From the NCBI RefSeq assembly GCF_001612825.1, contig NZ_BDBE01000001.1, positions 1 to 64,000 on the forward strand: 64,000 nucleotides of DNA, in the 5' to 3' direction. Shown here one piece after another: positions 17,002-25,070 of the stretch; the stretch's first letter is position 1, and each line of letters begins with the position of its first letter. A program made the translations under genes and the position numbers. The notes under the pieces were generated by a model. It worked only from the letters and a program-made list of their open reading frames with translations. It was not told the DNA's origin and ran no database searches. Source of the stretch: Nocardia caishijiensis NBRC 108228 (GTDB lineage Bacteria; Actinomycetota; Actinomycetes; Mycobacteriales; Mycobacteriaceae).

Positions 17002-17313
17002 ATGACCGAACACCCTTCGATGGACGATCTGCGCCGCGAGCGAATGACCGGTCCAGACTACGACGCACGTGAGTACCAGGCCGGCCGGGCGGAGGCGATC
17101 CTGGCGATCCAGTTGGCCGAATCCATCCGAGAACGGCGCCTCGAGCTCGGACTGACGCAGACGCAGCTCGCTGAACGTGCCGGACTGCGGCAGCCTGAAG
17201 TCTCGCGCTTGGAATCCGGTGGTGGAACACCGACGATAGGCATGCTCGAACGGCTGGCACATGCGCTCGAAGTGCGGTTCGTCGCTCGATTCGAGAAGGT
17301 CGATGCGGCTTAG
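17002..17313 (+). CDS. XRE-family antitoxin (HigA-like), orphaned
   Basis: A 103-residue protein with a Cro/CI-type helix-turn-helix in its C-terminal half: IRERRLELGLTQTQLAERAG, then QPEVSRLESGGGTP and TIGMLERLAHALEVRF. ATG at 17002 is preceded by AGGAGG at 16988-16993. In HigBA-type pairs this protein neutralises the toxin and represses the operon. Because the toxin gene upstream is broken, it is an orphan. It may persist as a regulator or as an antidote to incoming relatives. Its stop abuts the stop of the VWA gene. Confidence 0.88.
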   Translation: MTEHPSMDDLRRERMTGPDYDAREYQAGRAEAILAIQLAESIRERRLELGLTQTQLAERAGLRQPEVSRLESGGGTPTIGMLERLAHALEVRFVARFEKVDAA

Positions 17314-17961
17314 TCAGGTGTTCTCGCCTGCTCGGCGGCGTTCGGCGTCGGAGAAGTTGGCGCGGCGGGCCATGCCAGCCGGGGCGGCCTGGGCTCGGGC
17401 GGAGTAGGCGGAGAGGGCGTCGAAGGCGCCTCGGACGCCGCCCGCAACGGGGGCGTACGTGATGGAGGAGCCGGGGTCGAAGCCGAGGGCGGAGCCTACT
17501 CCGACGGCGTCCATGTTGGCGCCGAGGAAGACGAAGGTCCAGTTGTAGACGTCCTGCTGCTGGGTGATGAGCGAGCGCACCGCCGCGTGGGTCCATTCGC
17601 GGCTGGAGTTCTCGTGGCCGTCGGTGAGGACGACCACGATCACCGTGCCGGGACGTTCGTGCTCGGGGCGGGCGGCGAGTTCCTCGCCGACGCTGGTGAC
17701 GAGCTTGCCGACGGCGTCGTACAGCGCGGTCCCACCTCGGGGCAGCAGGTTCGGCGCGGGCACCTGGTCCAGCGGCACATTCGAATAGACCACCTCGTAG
17801 GTGGTGTCGAACTGCGCCAACGTCACCTCGATGCGTTTGGGCACCTCCCGCTGCTGCTCGAAATACGCGGCCAACCCACCTTCGGTGTCGGCCTTGATCG
17901 TCTGCATCGAACCGGAACGGTCGAGCAGAACAGCGATGAGCGTGCGATCGGAATCAGTCAT
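17314..17961 (-). CDS. VWA-domain protein
   Basis: A 215-residue protein consisting of one von Willebrand factor A domain. The MIDAS metal site is complete: DRSGSM (D14, S16, S18), the Thr in RGGTALYDAVG and the Asp in VVVLTDGHENSS. No signal peptide or helix is visible, so it is cytoplasmic. Related stand-alone proteins are widespread in actinobacteria with unknown roles. ATG at 17961 is used. It is divergent from the DUF1877 pair. The C-terminus is Ala/Arg-rich. Confidence 0.85.
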   Translation of the reverse strand: MTDSDRTLIAVLLDRSGSMQTIKADTEGGLAAYFEQQREVPKRIEVTLAQFDTTYEVVYSNVPLDQVPAPNLLPRGGTALYDAVGKLVTSVGEELAARPEHERPGTVIVVVLTDGHENSSREWTHAAVRSLITQQQDVYNWTFVFLGANMDAVGVGSALGFDPGSSITYAPVAGGVRGAFDALSAYSARAQAAPAGMARRANFSDAERRRAGENT

Positions 17962-18087
17962 GTGCGTGAACACCCCCGTGTCGTGTGGACTGGCCCGATC
18001 CACCGTACGCCGCGAATTCACCTGCGGGAGACCACGAAAAGCGAGCCGAAAGGTATCTCCAAGTTCGCATTCCTACCTTCGCTTCCC

Positions 18088-18546
18088 ATGGGCCCAGTTC
18101 TCGCATTCCACCGAATTTCCGACGCCGACGCCGCCCGCATCACCGCCGATGCCGAGGCCGCGCTCGACCTGATCGATAGGCTCGACCACACCGGCGAACC
18201 CAACGGCGACATCGACAAAGCCTGGGACGGCCTGCGCTACCTGCTCGAGGCCGCGAACATCGACCTGGACCTGTTCGGCGATCTCGACCCCTGGGCTGGC
18301 GACGGCGCCACGCGGATCTGGTCGGCCGCCGAGATCGCCGCGGCCGCCCGCATCCTCACCGCGACGCCCTACAGCGTCCTGGAGAAACATTTCGACCCGG
18401 CCGCCATGGACGACGACGACATTTATCCCGCGATCTGGGACACCGATTTCTGCCGTGATTTCCTCCGCGAGAACTACGACGCGCTGCGCGAATTCTTCGT
18501 CTTCGCCGCCGAGCGCGATTCACAAGCCGTCGTGCTGTTCCAATAA
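18088..18546 (+). CDS. DUF1877 family protein (copy 1)
   Basis: A 152-residue protein with the DUF1877 (YfbM-like) pattern. It has an N-terminal helix, then DIDKAWDGLRYLLEAANIDLDLF, a middle AAEIAAAARILTATPYSVLEKHFDPAAM, and IYPAIWD followed by LRENYDALREFFVFAAE. Function unknown. ATG 18088 is used. A paralogue follows 64 bp downstream on the same strand. The two share DKAW.GL.YLLEAA and the .HFDPAAM/.HYDPAAM segments, so they arose by duplication. Confidence 0.85.
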   Translation: MGPVLAFHRISDADAARITADAEAALDLIDRLDHTGEPNGDIDKAWDGLRYLLEAANIDLDLFGDLDPWAGDGATRIWSAAEIAAAARILTATPYSVLEKHFDPAAMDDDDIYPAIWDTDFCRDFLRENYDALREFFVFAAERDSQAVVLFQ

Positions 18547-18610
18547 CCGCCGGGCGTGGGTGGTCACCACTGTGTTCTGACGAAAGTTACCGAGAGACAA
18601 GGGAGTTGAC

Positions 18611-19075
18611 GTGGGGGCAATTATGTCGTTCATGAGAGTGAGCGCGACCGAACTGGAAGCGGCGATGCGACACCGCGACATCATGGAGGAGTTCCTCGCC
18701 GCGTACGAGCCGCCCGCGGGCGATCCGAGCGGCTATCTCGACAAGGCATGGGGCGGCCTGAATTACCTGCTGGAGGCCGCGCGCACCGGTGTCGACCTGT
18801 TCTTCACAGCCGTGCCATTGCCGGTCGGCGAGTACAACGGGTGGACAGCTGAGCAGGTGTCACACACCGCGGAACTGCTCACGAATACGCCGTTCGCCAC
18901 GCTGGCCGACCACTATGACCCGGCGGCCATGGTGGCGGCGCGGGTATATCCCAATATGTGGGGGCTTCCCAGCAACGACGGCCTCGGTTACCTCCGGGAG
19001 TATCACCGCAACCTGGTCGCCGTATTTCAGCATGCCGCCCATCACGAGTCCGCCTTGATCCAGCACTTCGGCTGA
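18611..19075 (+). CDS. DUF1877 family protein (copy 2)
   Basis: A 154-residue paralogue of the preceding gene: YLDKAWGGLNYLLEAARTGVDLF, TAELLTNTPFATLADHYDPAAM, VYPNMWG and YLREYHRNLVAVFQHAAHHES. It starts at GTG 18611 after AAGGGAG. Compared with copy 1, the divergent residues are concentrated in the N-terminus and in the loop after LDLF/VDLF. Such proteins may sense a ligand or serve as immunity-like factors, but nothing here proves it. A strong terminator follows. Confidence 0.85.
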   Translation: MGAIMSFMRVSATELEAAMRHRDIMEEFLAAYEPPAGDPSGYLDKAWGGLNYLLEAARTGVDLFFTAVPLPVGEYNGWTAEQVSHTAELLTNTPFATLADHYDPAAMVAARVYPNMWGLPSNDGLGYLREYHRNLVAVFQHAAHHESALIQHFG

Positions 19076-19086
19076 TACCGGGCAGG

Positions 19087-19124
19087 AAAAAGCCCGCCTC
19101 CGGTTCGCAGGAGGCGGGCTTTTT
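19087..19124. terminator. Bidirectional terminator between DUF1877 and clpC
   Basis: AAAAAGCCCGCCTCC (19087-19101) and GGAGGCGGGCTTTTT (19110-19124) form a perfect 15-bp stem with an 8-base loop and a T-run on both strands. It serves the convergent genes on each side. Confidence 0.95.
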
Positions 19125-19135
19125 CGTTCAGCCGG

Positions 19136-21703
19136 TTACTCGCCGGAGGCGGCGGCGTCGGGGGTGGTTCCCTCGGCCGCACCGGTGAGGACGACCTCGG
19201 GCTTGTCGTCGCCCTTGGGCGCCTTGGTCAGCTTCGTCTTGCCCTCGAAGGTGAACTTGGCGTCCTCGCCCTGGCCCTCGCCGTTCCAGTTCTCGACGTC
19301 GACCGTGATGGTCTGGCCCGCGCCGATCTCGCCGAAGAGGATCTTCTCCGACAGCTGGTCCTCGATCTCGCGCTGGATCGTGCGACGCAGCGGCCGCGCA
19401 CCGAGGACCGGGTCGAAACCGCGCTTGGCCAGCAGGGCCTTGGCCTGCTCGGTCAGCTCGATGCCCATGTCCTTGTTCTTCAGCTGCTTGGCGACGCGGC
19501 CGATCATCAGGTCCACCATCTGCACGATCTGCTCGCTGGTGAGCTGGTGGAAGACGATCACGTCGTCGATGCGGTTGAGGAACTCGGGGCGGAAGTGCTT
19601 CTTCAGCTCGTCATTGACCTTGAGCTTCATCCGCTCGTAGTTCGACCCCTCGGCGTTGGACTGGGTGAAGCCCAGGCCGACGGCCTTGGAGATGTCGGAC
19701 GTACCGAGGTTCGAGGTGAAGATCAGCACGGTGTTCTTGAAGTCGACCGTACGACCCTGACCGTCGGTGAGACGGCCGTCCTCGAGCACCTGCAGGAGGG
19801 TGTTGTAGATCTCCTGGTGCGCCTTCTCGATCTCGTCGAACAGGACAACGGAGAACGGCTTGCGGCGCACCTTCTCGGTGAGCTGGCCGCCCTCTTCGTA
19901 GCCCACGTACCCCGGAGGGGCACCGAACAGGCGAGACGCGGTGAAGCGGTCGTGGAACTCGCCCATGTCGATCTGGATGAGCGCGTCGTCGTCACCGAAC
20001 AGGAAGTTCGCCAGCGCCTTGGACAGCTCGGTCTTACCGACACCGGACGGACCGGCGAAGATGAACGAGCCGGAGGGACGCTTCGGATCCTTCAGACCGG
20101 CGCGCGTGCGGCGGATCGCCTTGGAGACGGCCTTGACGGCGTCTTCCTGGCCGATGATCCGCTTGTGCAGCTCGTCCTCCATACGGAGCAGACGGGTGGT
20201 CTCCTCCTCGGTGAGCTTGAAGACGGGGATACCGGTCCAGTTGGCCAGCACCTCCGCGATCTGCTCGTCGTCGACCTCGGCAACTACGTCCAGGTCACCC
20301 GAACGCCACTGCTTCTCCCGCTCGGCGCGCTTGGCGACGAGCTGCTTCTCCTTGTCGCGCAGGCGCGCGGCCTTCTCGAAGTCCTGCGCGTCGATCGCGC
20401 TTTCCTTCTCGCGGCGGGCGTCGGCGATCTTGTCGTCGAACTCGCGCAGGTCCGGCGGCGCGGTCATCCGGCGGATACGCATGCGCGCGCCCGCCTCGTC
20501 GATGAGGTCGATCGCCTTGTCCGGCAGGAACCGGTCGTTGATGTAGCGGTCGGCCAGCGTCGCGGCGGCGACCAGGGCACCGTCGGTGATGGACACCCGG
20601 TGGTGCGCCTCGTAGCGGTCGCGCAGACCCTTGAGGATGTTGATGGTGTGCTCGACGGTCGGCTCGCCGACCTGCACCGGCTGGAAGCGGCGTTCCAGGG
20701 CGGCGTCCTTCTCGATGTACTTGCGGTACTCGTCGAGGGTGGTCGCACCGATGGTCTGCAGCTCGCCACGGGCCAGCTTCGGCTTCAGGATCGAGGCAGC
20801 GTCGATGGCGCCTTCGGCAGCACCCGCGCCGACGAGCGTGTGCAGCTCGTCGATGAACAGGATGATGTCGCCGCGGGTGTTGATCTCCTTGAGCACCTTC
20901 TTCAGGCGCTCTTCGAAGTCACCGCGGTAGCGGCTGCCCGCGACCAGGGAACCCAGGTCGAGGGTGTAGAGCTGCTTGTCCTTGAGGGTCTCGGGGACCT
21001 CGCCGTTGACGATGGCCTGCGCCAGGCCCTCGACCACGGCGGTCTTACCGACGCCGGGCTCACCGATCAGCACCGGGTTGTTCTTGGTGCGGCGGCTCAG
21101 CACCTGCATGACGCGCTCGATTTCCTTCGAGCGGCCGATGACGGGGTCGAGCTTGCCTTCCAGCGCCGCCTGCGTGAGGTTGCGACCGAACTGGTCGAGC
21201 ACCAGCGAAGTGGACGGCGTGCCCGCCTCACCGCGCGAGCCGGTGCCCTCGACGGGCTCCTTGCCCTGGTACCCGGACAGCAGCTGGATGACCTGCTGAC
21301 GGACCCGATTGAGATCGGCGCCCAGCTTCACGAGCACCTGGGCGGCGACGCCCTCACCCTCGCGGATGAGGCCGAGCAGGATGTGCTCGGTGCCGATGTA
21401 GTTGTGACCGAGCTGCAGCGCCTCGCGCAGACTCAGTTCCAGCACCTTTTTCGCACGCGGGGTGAAGGGGATGTGACCGGACGGCGCCTGCTGGCCCTGC
21501 CCGATGATCTCCTCGACCTGGCTGCGCACACCCTCCAGCGAGATGCCAAGGGACTCCAGCGACTTCGCCGCCACGCCCTCGCCCTCGTGGATCAACCCAA
21601 GCAGGATGTGCTCGGTGCCGATGTAGTTGTGGTTGAGCATCCGGGCCTCTTCTTGGGCCAGGACAACGACACGCCTCGCGCGGTCGGTGAACCTCTCGAA
21701 CAT
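19136..21703 (-). CDS. clpC: ATP-dependent Clp protease ATPase subunit ClpC1
   Basis: An 855-residue AAA+ unfoldase for the ClpP1P2 protease, essential in mycobacteria. The N-domain begins [20 protein letters not shown] and has two repeats carrying [13 protein letters not shown]. The first ATPase has GEPGVGKT (about residue 213). The middle UVR/coiled-coil segment contains [16 protein letters not shown]. The second ATPase has GPSGVGKT (about residue 549) and the tail is Glu/Ala-rich. ATG 21703 follows GAGGGAG. An upstream in-frame extension does not look like the family. A perfect palindrome about 80 bp upstream may be a regulatory site. Confidence 0.98.
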   Translation of the reverse strand: MFERFTDRARRVVVLAQEEARMLNHNYIGTEHILLGLIHEGEGVAAKSLESLGISLEGVRSQVEEIIGQGQQAPSGHIPFTPRAKKVLELSLREALQLGHNYIGTEHILLGLIREGEGVAAQVLVKLGADLNRVRQQVIQLLSGYQGKEPVEGTGSRGEAGTPSTSLVLDQFGRNLTQAALEGKLDPVIGRSKEIERVMQVLSRRTKNNPVLIGEPGVGKTAVVEGLAQAIVNGEVPETLKDKQLYTLDLGSLVAGSRYRGDFEERLKKVLKEINTRGDIILFIDELHTLVGAGAAEGAIDAASILKPKLARGELQTIGATTLDEYRKYIEKDAALERRFQPVQVGEPTVEHTINILKGLRDRYEAHHRVSITDGALVAAATLADRYINDRFLPDKAIDLIDEAGARMRIRRMTAPPDLREFDDKIADARREKESAIDAQDFEKAARLRDKEKQLVAKRAEREKQWRSGDLDVVAEVDDEQIAEVLANWTGIPVFKLTEEETTRLLRMEDELHKRIIGQEDAVKAVSKAIRRTRAGLKDPKRPSGSFIFAGPSGVGKTELSKALANFLFGDDDALIQIDMGEFHDRFTASRLFGAPPGYVGYEEGGQLTEKVRRKPFSVVLFDEIEKAHQEIYNTLLQVLEDGRLTDGQGRTVDFKNTVLIFTSNLGTSDISKAVGLGFTQSNAEGSNYERMKLKVNDELKKHFRPEFLNRIDDVIVFHQLTSEQIVQMVDLMIGRVAKQLKNKDMGIELTEQAKALLAKRGFDPVLGARPLRRTIQREIEDQLSEKILFGEIGAGQTITVDVENWNGEGQGEDAKFTFEGKTKLTKAPKGDDKPEVVLTGAAEGTTPDAAASGE

Positions 21704-21778
21704 CGCTCCCTCACTCTCCTGCTCCGACATTCTGGCAACAGACGCCGCTGTGTGCTCGGTACAACCTTGGGCGCCGGA

Positions 21779-21794
21779 GGCGACAACTGTCGCC
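21779..21794. promoter_or_regulatory. Palindrome upstream of clpC
   Basis: GGCGAC-AACT-GTCGCC is a perfect 6-base-arm inverted repeat about 75-90 bp upstream of the clpC start. A second hairpin, CGGGGG-TTGCGG-CCCCCG, lies at 21814-21831. ClpC genes are often controlled by ClgR in actinobacteria, but I cannot match this repeat to a known ClgR box with confidence. Confidence 0.35.
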
Positions 21795-21971
21795 GTCAGC
21801 CTGCCATGAAGCCCGGGGGTTGCGGCCCCCGCCATCCACTCTAGTTGGCAGAGGATTCCGCCGTCGCCGCTCCACCCTATTGGGGACCGGTGACAACTTG
21901 GTCATTCACTCACAACGCGCACGTCGCGGCATTCGTTTCCGTTCCAGTTTTGCCTACAGCGAAATCCCGGC

Positions 21972-22907
21972 TCAGCCGGTGAACGGGGGCACGAACTCGC
22001 ACGGGACCGGCGCCTGACCGGCCGGATCGAGGGCGTTGAGCACGTACGCGGCGGCGCGCGGGCTGCCCGCGATGGCCATGTGCTCGGAGTAGTCCTGCGC
22101 GCACCCGTCCTGCACGACCACGGAGGTGGCGTTCGGGCCGGGGGCCAGCCCCGAGGTGTAGGGAACGACGAGCTCGTCGAGGACCGTGACGATATTGGTG
22201 TAGGTGACGCGCGGGTCGTACACGCCGTCGGCGTTGAGCGCGGTCATGAACGGCGAACCGGTGAACATCTGCGCGCAGGCCTGGCACAGCGAGCCGGTGG
22301 CGGCGTCGAAGACCGGCCCCGCCCCTAGTGCCCGGCTGAAGTGGGCGATATCGCCCGCGCCGAACGCGTTGGTGCCGAGCCAGGGCGGCGCGATCCCGAC
22401 CAGCCGGGCCACCCTGTCACCGCCGCCGAGCCGTTTCAGGTAGTAGTTGCCGACGATGTTGCCCTGAGAATGGGCGATCAGGTCGACCCGCTCGGCGCCG
22501 GTGCGTGCGAGAACATCGTCGACGAAGGCCGACACCTCCGCCGCGCTCTGCTCGATCGGACGCATCCCGCCGATGGCCGAGACGGGCCAGGGCAGCGCGT
22601 AGGCGCCGTAGGTGAGGGTGAACACGCAATAGTCCTCATTGGCCAGCAGCGGGGCGTACACGCCCCAATTCGTCTGTGCCCCACCGCCGGTGCCGTGCAA
22701 CAGCACGACCGGATTCGGATGCTCCGGCGTGGGAACGCAATTCGGGTCGTTCGCGCCGGGCAGCGCGCCGCCAGGATTCGTCAGCTCGGGCGCGATACCG
22801 GCGAAGAAGTTGTAGTCGACCGGGTAGGGCTCGGCGGCCGCACCGCCTGCCCCAACCAGGCCAAGCAGCATCGCGACGGCCAGAACGAGCATCGACTTAC
22901 TTCGCAT
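21972..22907 (-). CDS. Secreted lipase/esterase (alpha/beta hydrolase)
   Basis: A 311-residue exported hydrolase. A signal peptide (about residues 1-26) ends in AGGAAAEP. The mature enzyme has the lipase oxyanion segment NPVVLLHGTGGGAQTNW and the nucleophile motif AHSQGN (Ser near 145), as in bacterial lipases of the LipA/EstA type. It has four cysteines, including CQACAQM, likely for disulfides outside the cell. The likely catalytic His is in YSEHMAIAGSP. Two KstR-like operator sites directly upstream suggest regulation with steroid/cholesterol catabolism. It could act on steryl esters or other lipids; this is inference. Confidence 0.88.
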   Translation of the reverse strand: MRSKSMLVLAVAMLLGLVGAGGAAAEPYPVDYNFFAGIAPELTNPGGALPGANDPNCVPTPEHPNPVVLLHGTGGGAQTNWGVYAPLLANEDYCVFTLTYGAYALPWPVSAIGGMRPIEQSAAEVSAFVDDVLARTGAERVDLIAHSQGNIVGNYYLKRLGGGDRVARLVGIAPPWLGTNAFGAGDIAHFSRALGAGPVFDAATGSLCQACAQMFTGSPFMTALNADGVYDPRVTYTNIVTVLDELVVPYTSGLAPGPNATSVVVQDGCAQDYSEHMAIAGSPRAAAYVLNALDPAGQAPVPCEFVPPFTG

Positions 22908-22922
22908 GGAACCACCCCTTAC

Positions 22923-22957
22923 TAGAACGTGTTCCAGTCATCATGGAACACGCTCCA
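22923..22957 (-). promoter_or_regulatory. Tandem KstR-like boxes before the lipase gene
   Basis: Box A, TAGAACGTGTTCCA (22923-22936), matches the published KstR consensus TnnAACnnGTTnnA at every fixed position. Box B, TGGAACACGCTCCA (22944-22957), matches with one change (GCT for GTT). Their centres are 21 bp apart, two helical turns. They are also mutually inverted (GAACGTGTTCCA / TGGAACACGCTC). They lie 16-50 bp upstream of the lipase ATG. Confidence 0.65.
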
Positions 22958-22983
22958 GCTTTCGCGTGGCACTACGGCGCGAT

Positions 22984-23541
22984 TCAGCGCACCAGCGCGT
23001 GCGAAATGGTCTGTCCCGCGAACGGAACCGCGGCGTTCGACTTGCCCTGCTGCACGCCCGCGACGAACAGCGCACCGCACAGCACCAGGAACGCCGCCGT
23101 GTGCAGTACCGCGCGCACGATGTTCCAGCGCACCCACGCCGTCTCGAACTCGGCGCGCACCGAGGCGGTGTCGGCCAGCGTCGCCGGGTCGCCCGCCGCG
23201 GCCAGGGCGTCGTTGAGTGGCACGTTCTGCCCGGCGGTGACCGCGAACGCGATCACGTTGAGCACCAGCGCGATACCGATCCAGATCAGGGCGGTGCGGT
23301 GGTCGCCACCCAGGTGCAGCGCGGCCGCGAGCGCGGTGAAGCCGACCGTCCCGAGGAAGCCGAACATGAACCACGGGTTGATGATCACCACGTTGATCTT
23401 CTGCATGACCTCGATCAGCGTGCGGTCTCCCGTGCGCGCCAGGGCGGGCATCACCGAGATCGCGTAGGCGTAGAACACGCCCGCGACGAGGCCGGTGCTG
23501 AGCATCGCGAGAACCAGAGAGGACAAACGAACGGCCGACAT
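22984..23541 (-). CDS. DUF1772 (anthrone oxygenase-like) membrane protein
   Basis: A 185-residue protein with four hydrophobic segments, near residues 6-28, 52-75, 82-103 and 142-165. The SVMPALARTGDRTLIEVMQKIN segment between the first two is characteristic of DUF1772. DUF1772 is related to fungal anthrone oxygenases, but the bacterial function is unknown. ATG at 23541 has AGGAG upstream. It is a single gene with the same orientation as the lipase, but the lipase has its own promoter region. Confidence 0.85.
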   Translation of the reverse strand: MSAVRLSSLVLAMLSTGLVAGVFYAYAISVMPALARTGDRTLIEVMQKINVVIINPWFMFGFLGTVGFTALAAALHLGGDHRTALIWIGIALVLNVIAFAVTAGQNVPLNDALAAAGDPATLADTASVRAEFETAWVRWNIVRAVLHTAAFLVLCGALFVAGVQQGKSNAAVPFAGQTISHALVR

Positions 23542-23658
23542 GGGAATCAACTCCTGACTCGAATCCGGAGTCGCACTCCGGTGACAGGAATCAGTCAACC
23601 GCGTCCGAGCCGCCGCCGACATGGTTCAGGCGCTCGCCGCCGTAAGCGAGCGTCGCAC

Positions 23659-24270
23659 TCACAACTCGTGGTCGGAGATCATCCCACTCTGCATGGCGAG
23701 GGCGGCGAGCCGCGTGCGCTTCTGGTTCTGCGGCAGATTCTCCACCCCGAACTTCGCGAAAAGGGCACGCAGATGGGTTTTGATCGCGTCGATCGACAGG
23801 AACAGTTCCTCGGCGATCTGCTGGTTCGACGCGGGCGTCGCGAAGCCCGTGCCGTGCTTGTACGGACGGCACAGGGCGATCAGCACCGCGCGCTGGGTTT
23901 CGGTCAGCGAACGCATGGTCGGTATGGAACCGGAGGCAGTATGCGTGGCGTCGTCGACGACACCACCGAAATCGAAGAAATGCACCAGCGTGGTGCCGAC
24001 GCGAATGCGGTCGCCCGGACTGAGGCGGCGCCTGCCGACCAACCGCTCCCCGTTGACGAACGTCCCATTGCGCGACAGCCCGTCGTCGACGATGGTCCAG
24101 TGCGCACCGAGGTGCTCCACAGCCGCGTGCAACCGCGAGACCTCGGCGTCCCAGCCGAGCACCAGATCGGCCTGGACATTACGCCCGATGGTGATCCGCT
24201 GCTGCTCGGGATCCAGCGCCAATTCGTGCTGACGCCCAGTGTTGTCGGTGAACCGAAGAAAGGAGCTCAC
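23659..24270 (-). CDS. FHA-domain protein with C-terminal LuxR-like HTH
   Basis: A 203-residue protein. The N-terminal forkhead-associated domain (about residues 10-100) has ITIGRN, EVSRLHAAVEH and LSRNGTFVNG, the residues that bind phosphothreonine. After a linker, the C-terminal ~80 residues contain LTETQRAVLIALCRPY, TPASNQQIAEELFLS and IDAIKTHLRALFAKFGVENLP. This is a helix-turn-helix of the kind that ends NarL/LuxR proteins. It is therefore a candidate transcription factor whose binding partner is a Ser/Thr-phosphorylated protein. It starts at GTG 24270. No kinase is adjacent. Confidence 0.88.
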   Translation of the reverse strand: MSSFLRFTDNTGRQHELALDPEQQRITIGRNVQADLVLGWDAEVSRLHAAVEHLGAHWTIVDDGLSRNGTFVNGERLVGRRRLSPGDRIRVGTTLVHFFDFGGVVDDATHTASGSIPTMRSLTETQRAVLIALCRPYKHGTGFATPASNQQIAEELFLSIDAIKTHLRALFAKFGVENLPQNQKRTRLAALAMQSGMISDHEL

Positions 24271-24354
24271 CCAACATCTCCCGAGACTCGAAACACCCTG
24301 CGCACAACCATCAGTCTATCTTTCCAGACAGCTTCCCCACCCCCATTACAGGAG

Positions 24355-24418
24355 GGCCCGAAGCGGTCCCCGAACCACTACCCAGCCCCCCGGAGAAGGC
24401 CCGAAGCGGTCCCCCGAC
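24355..24418. repeat. Short direct repeat in lsr2 downstream region
   Basis: GGCCCGAAGCGGTCCCCGA occurs at 24355-24373. A near-identical copy with one extra C starts at 24398. The two are separated by a C-rich spacer. The role is unknown. Confidence 0.6.
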
Positions 24419-24475
24419 CCGCACTCCCAGCCCCCACTCCCCGACCCTTAGGGAGGGGACGCCGCGAAGCGGCGG

Positions 24476-24566
24476 TTCGCGGCCGTCCCGACGATCAGGC
24501 GCCGTGGCGTAGGCGACGAAGGAGCAAGCCACGGTGCCTGATCGTCGGGACCGGCGGGGCCGCGAA
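24476..24566. repeat. Long inverted repeat downstream of lsr2
   Basis: The left arm, 24476-24508, and the right arm, 24528-24566, can form a stem of about 33 bp. The inner part pairs 24484-24508 with 24528-24551, with a single G-T mismatch (G-U in RNA). The outer part is TTCGCGGCC with GGCCGCGAA, and there is one 6-base bulge. The loop is 19 bases, 24509-24527. It could be an extended terminator for lsr2, a REP/MITE-like element, or the relic of one. Confidence 0.75.
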
Positions 24567-24592
24567 CTCGAGCGCGCCAGCGCTCCAACAAC

Positions 24593-24955
24593 TCAGCCCT
24601 TGCCGACCTCTTTGTTGTAGGCCTCGGTGATGTCGGCGGAGATGCGGCCGCGCGCGGAGACCTTGTGGCCCTTACGACGGGCCCATTCACGAATTGCGGC
24701 GCTCTGCTCGCGGTCCATGGAAACGCGGCTCTTGCCCTGCGGCGCCGGTGCACCGGCAGCCTTGGTCCGACGACGGCCACTCACGCGACGCGCGTTGGCA
24801 ACCCACTCGTCCAGGCCTTCGCGCAGACGCGCCGCATTTGCCTCCGACAGATCGATCTCGTACGACACCCCATCGAGAGCGAACTCGATGGTTTCGTCCG
24901 CGATGGACTCACCGTCGACATCGTCGATCAGGCTAACGGTGACCTTCTTTGCCAT
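24593..24955 (-). CDS. lsr2: Lsr2 nucleoid-associated protein
   Basis: A 120-residue H-NS-like xenogeneic silencer. The N-terminal oligomerisation domain begins [16 protein letters not shown] and includes [20 protein letters not shown] basic linker ([10 protein letters not shown]) follows. The C-terminal DNA-binding domain has [19 protein letters not shown], with the RGR minor-groove motif. It binds AT-rich DNA and silences foreign genes. Its place next to lysS is conserved in mycobacteria. In M. tuberculosis it directly follows clpC1, whereas here three genes separate them. Confidence 0.98.
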   Translation of the reverse strand: MAKKVTVSLIDDVDGESIADETIEFALDGVSYEIDLSEANAARLREGLDEWVANARRVSGRRRTKAAGAPAPQGKSRVSMDREQSAAIREWARRKGHKVSARGRISADITEAYNKEVGKG

Positions 24956-25070
24956 GAGATGAACGTCCTCTCGAAATCGTCAAGCCTGCCTCCAGGCCGA
25001 ATACCCGAGGCAAGAATACCCCGAATTGAGAATTTTCCAACACGAGGCCTTCGCCCCGCGAATTCACAGG

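Noticed and set aside
19547..21844. 765-codon plus-strand frame opposite clpC
   Set aside because: Mirror frame of clpC codons with Val/Leu/Asp-rich repetitive composition. ClpC on the other strand is unmistakable.
22906..24630. 574-codon plus-strand frame across the DUF1772 and FHA genes
   Set aside because: It passes over two clear minus-strand genes and the intergenic repeat. Its residue content is random Arg/His/Gln.
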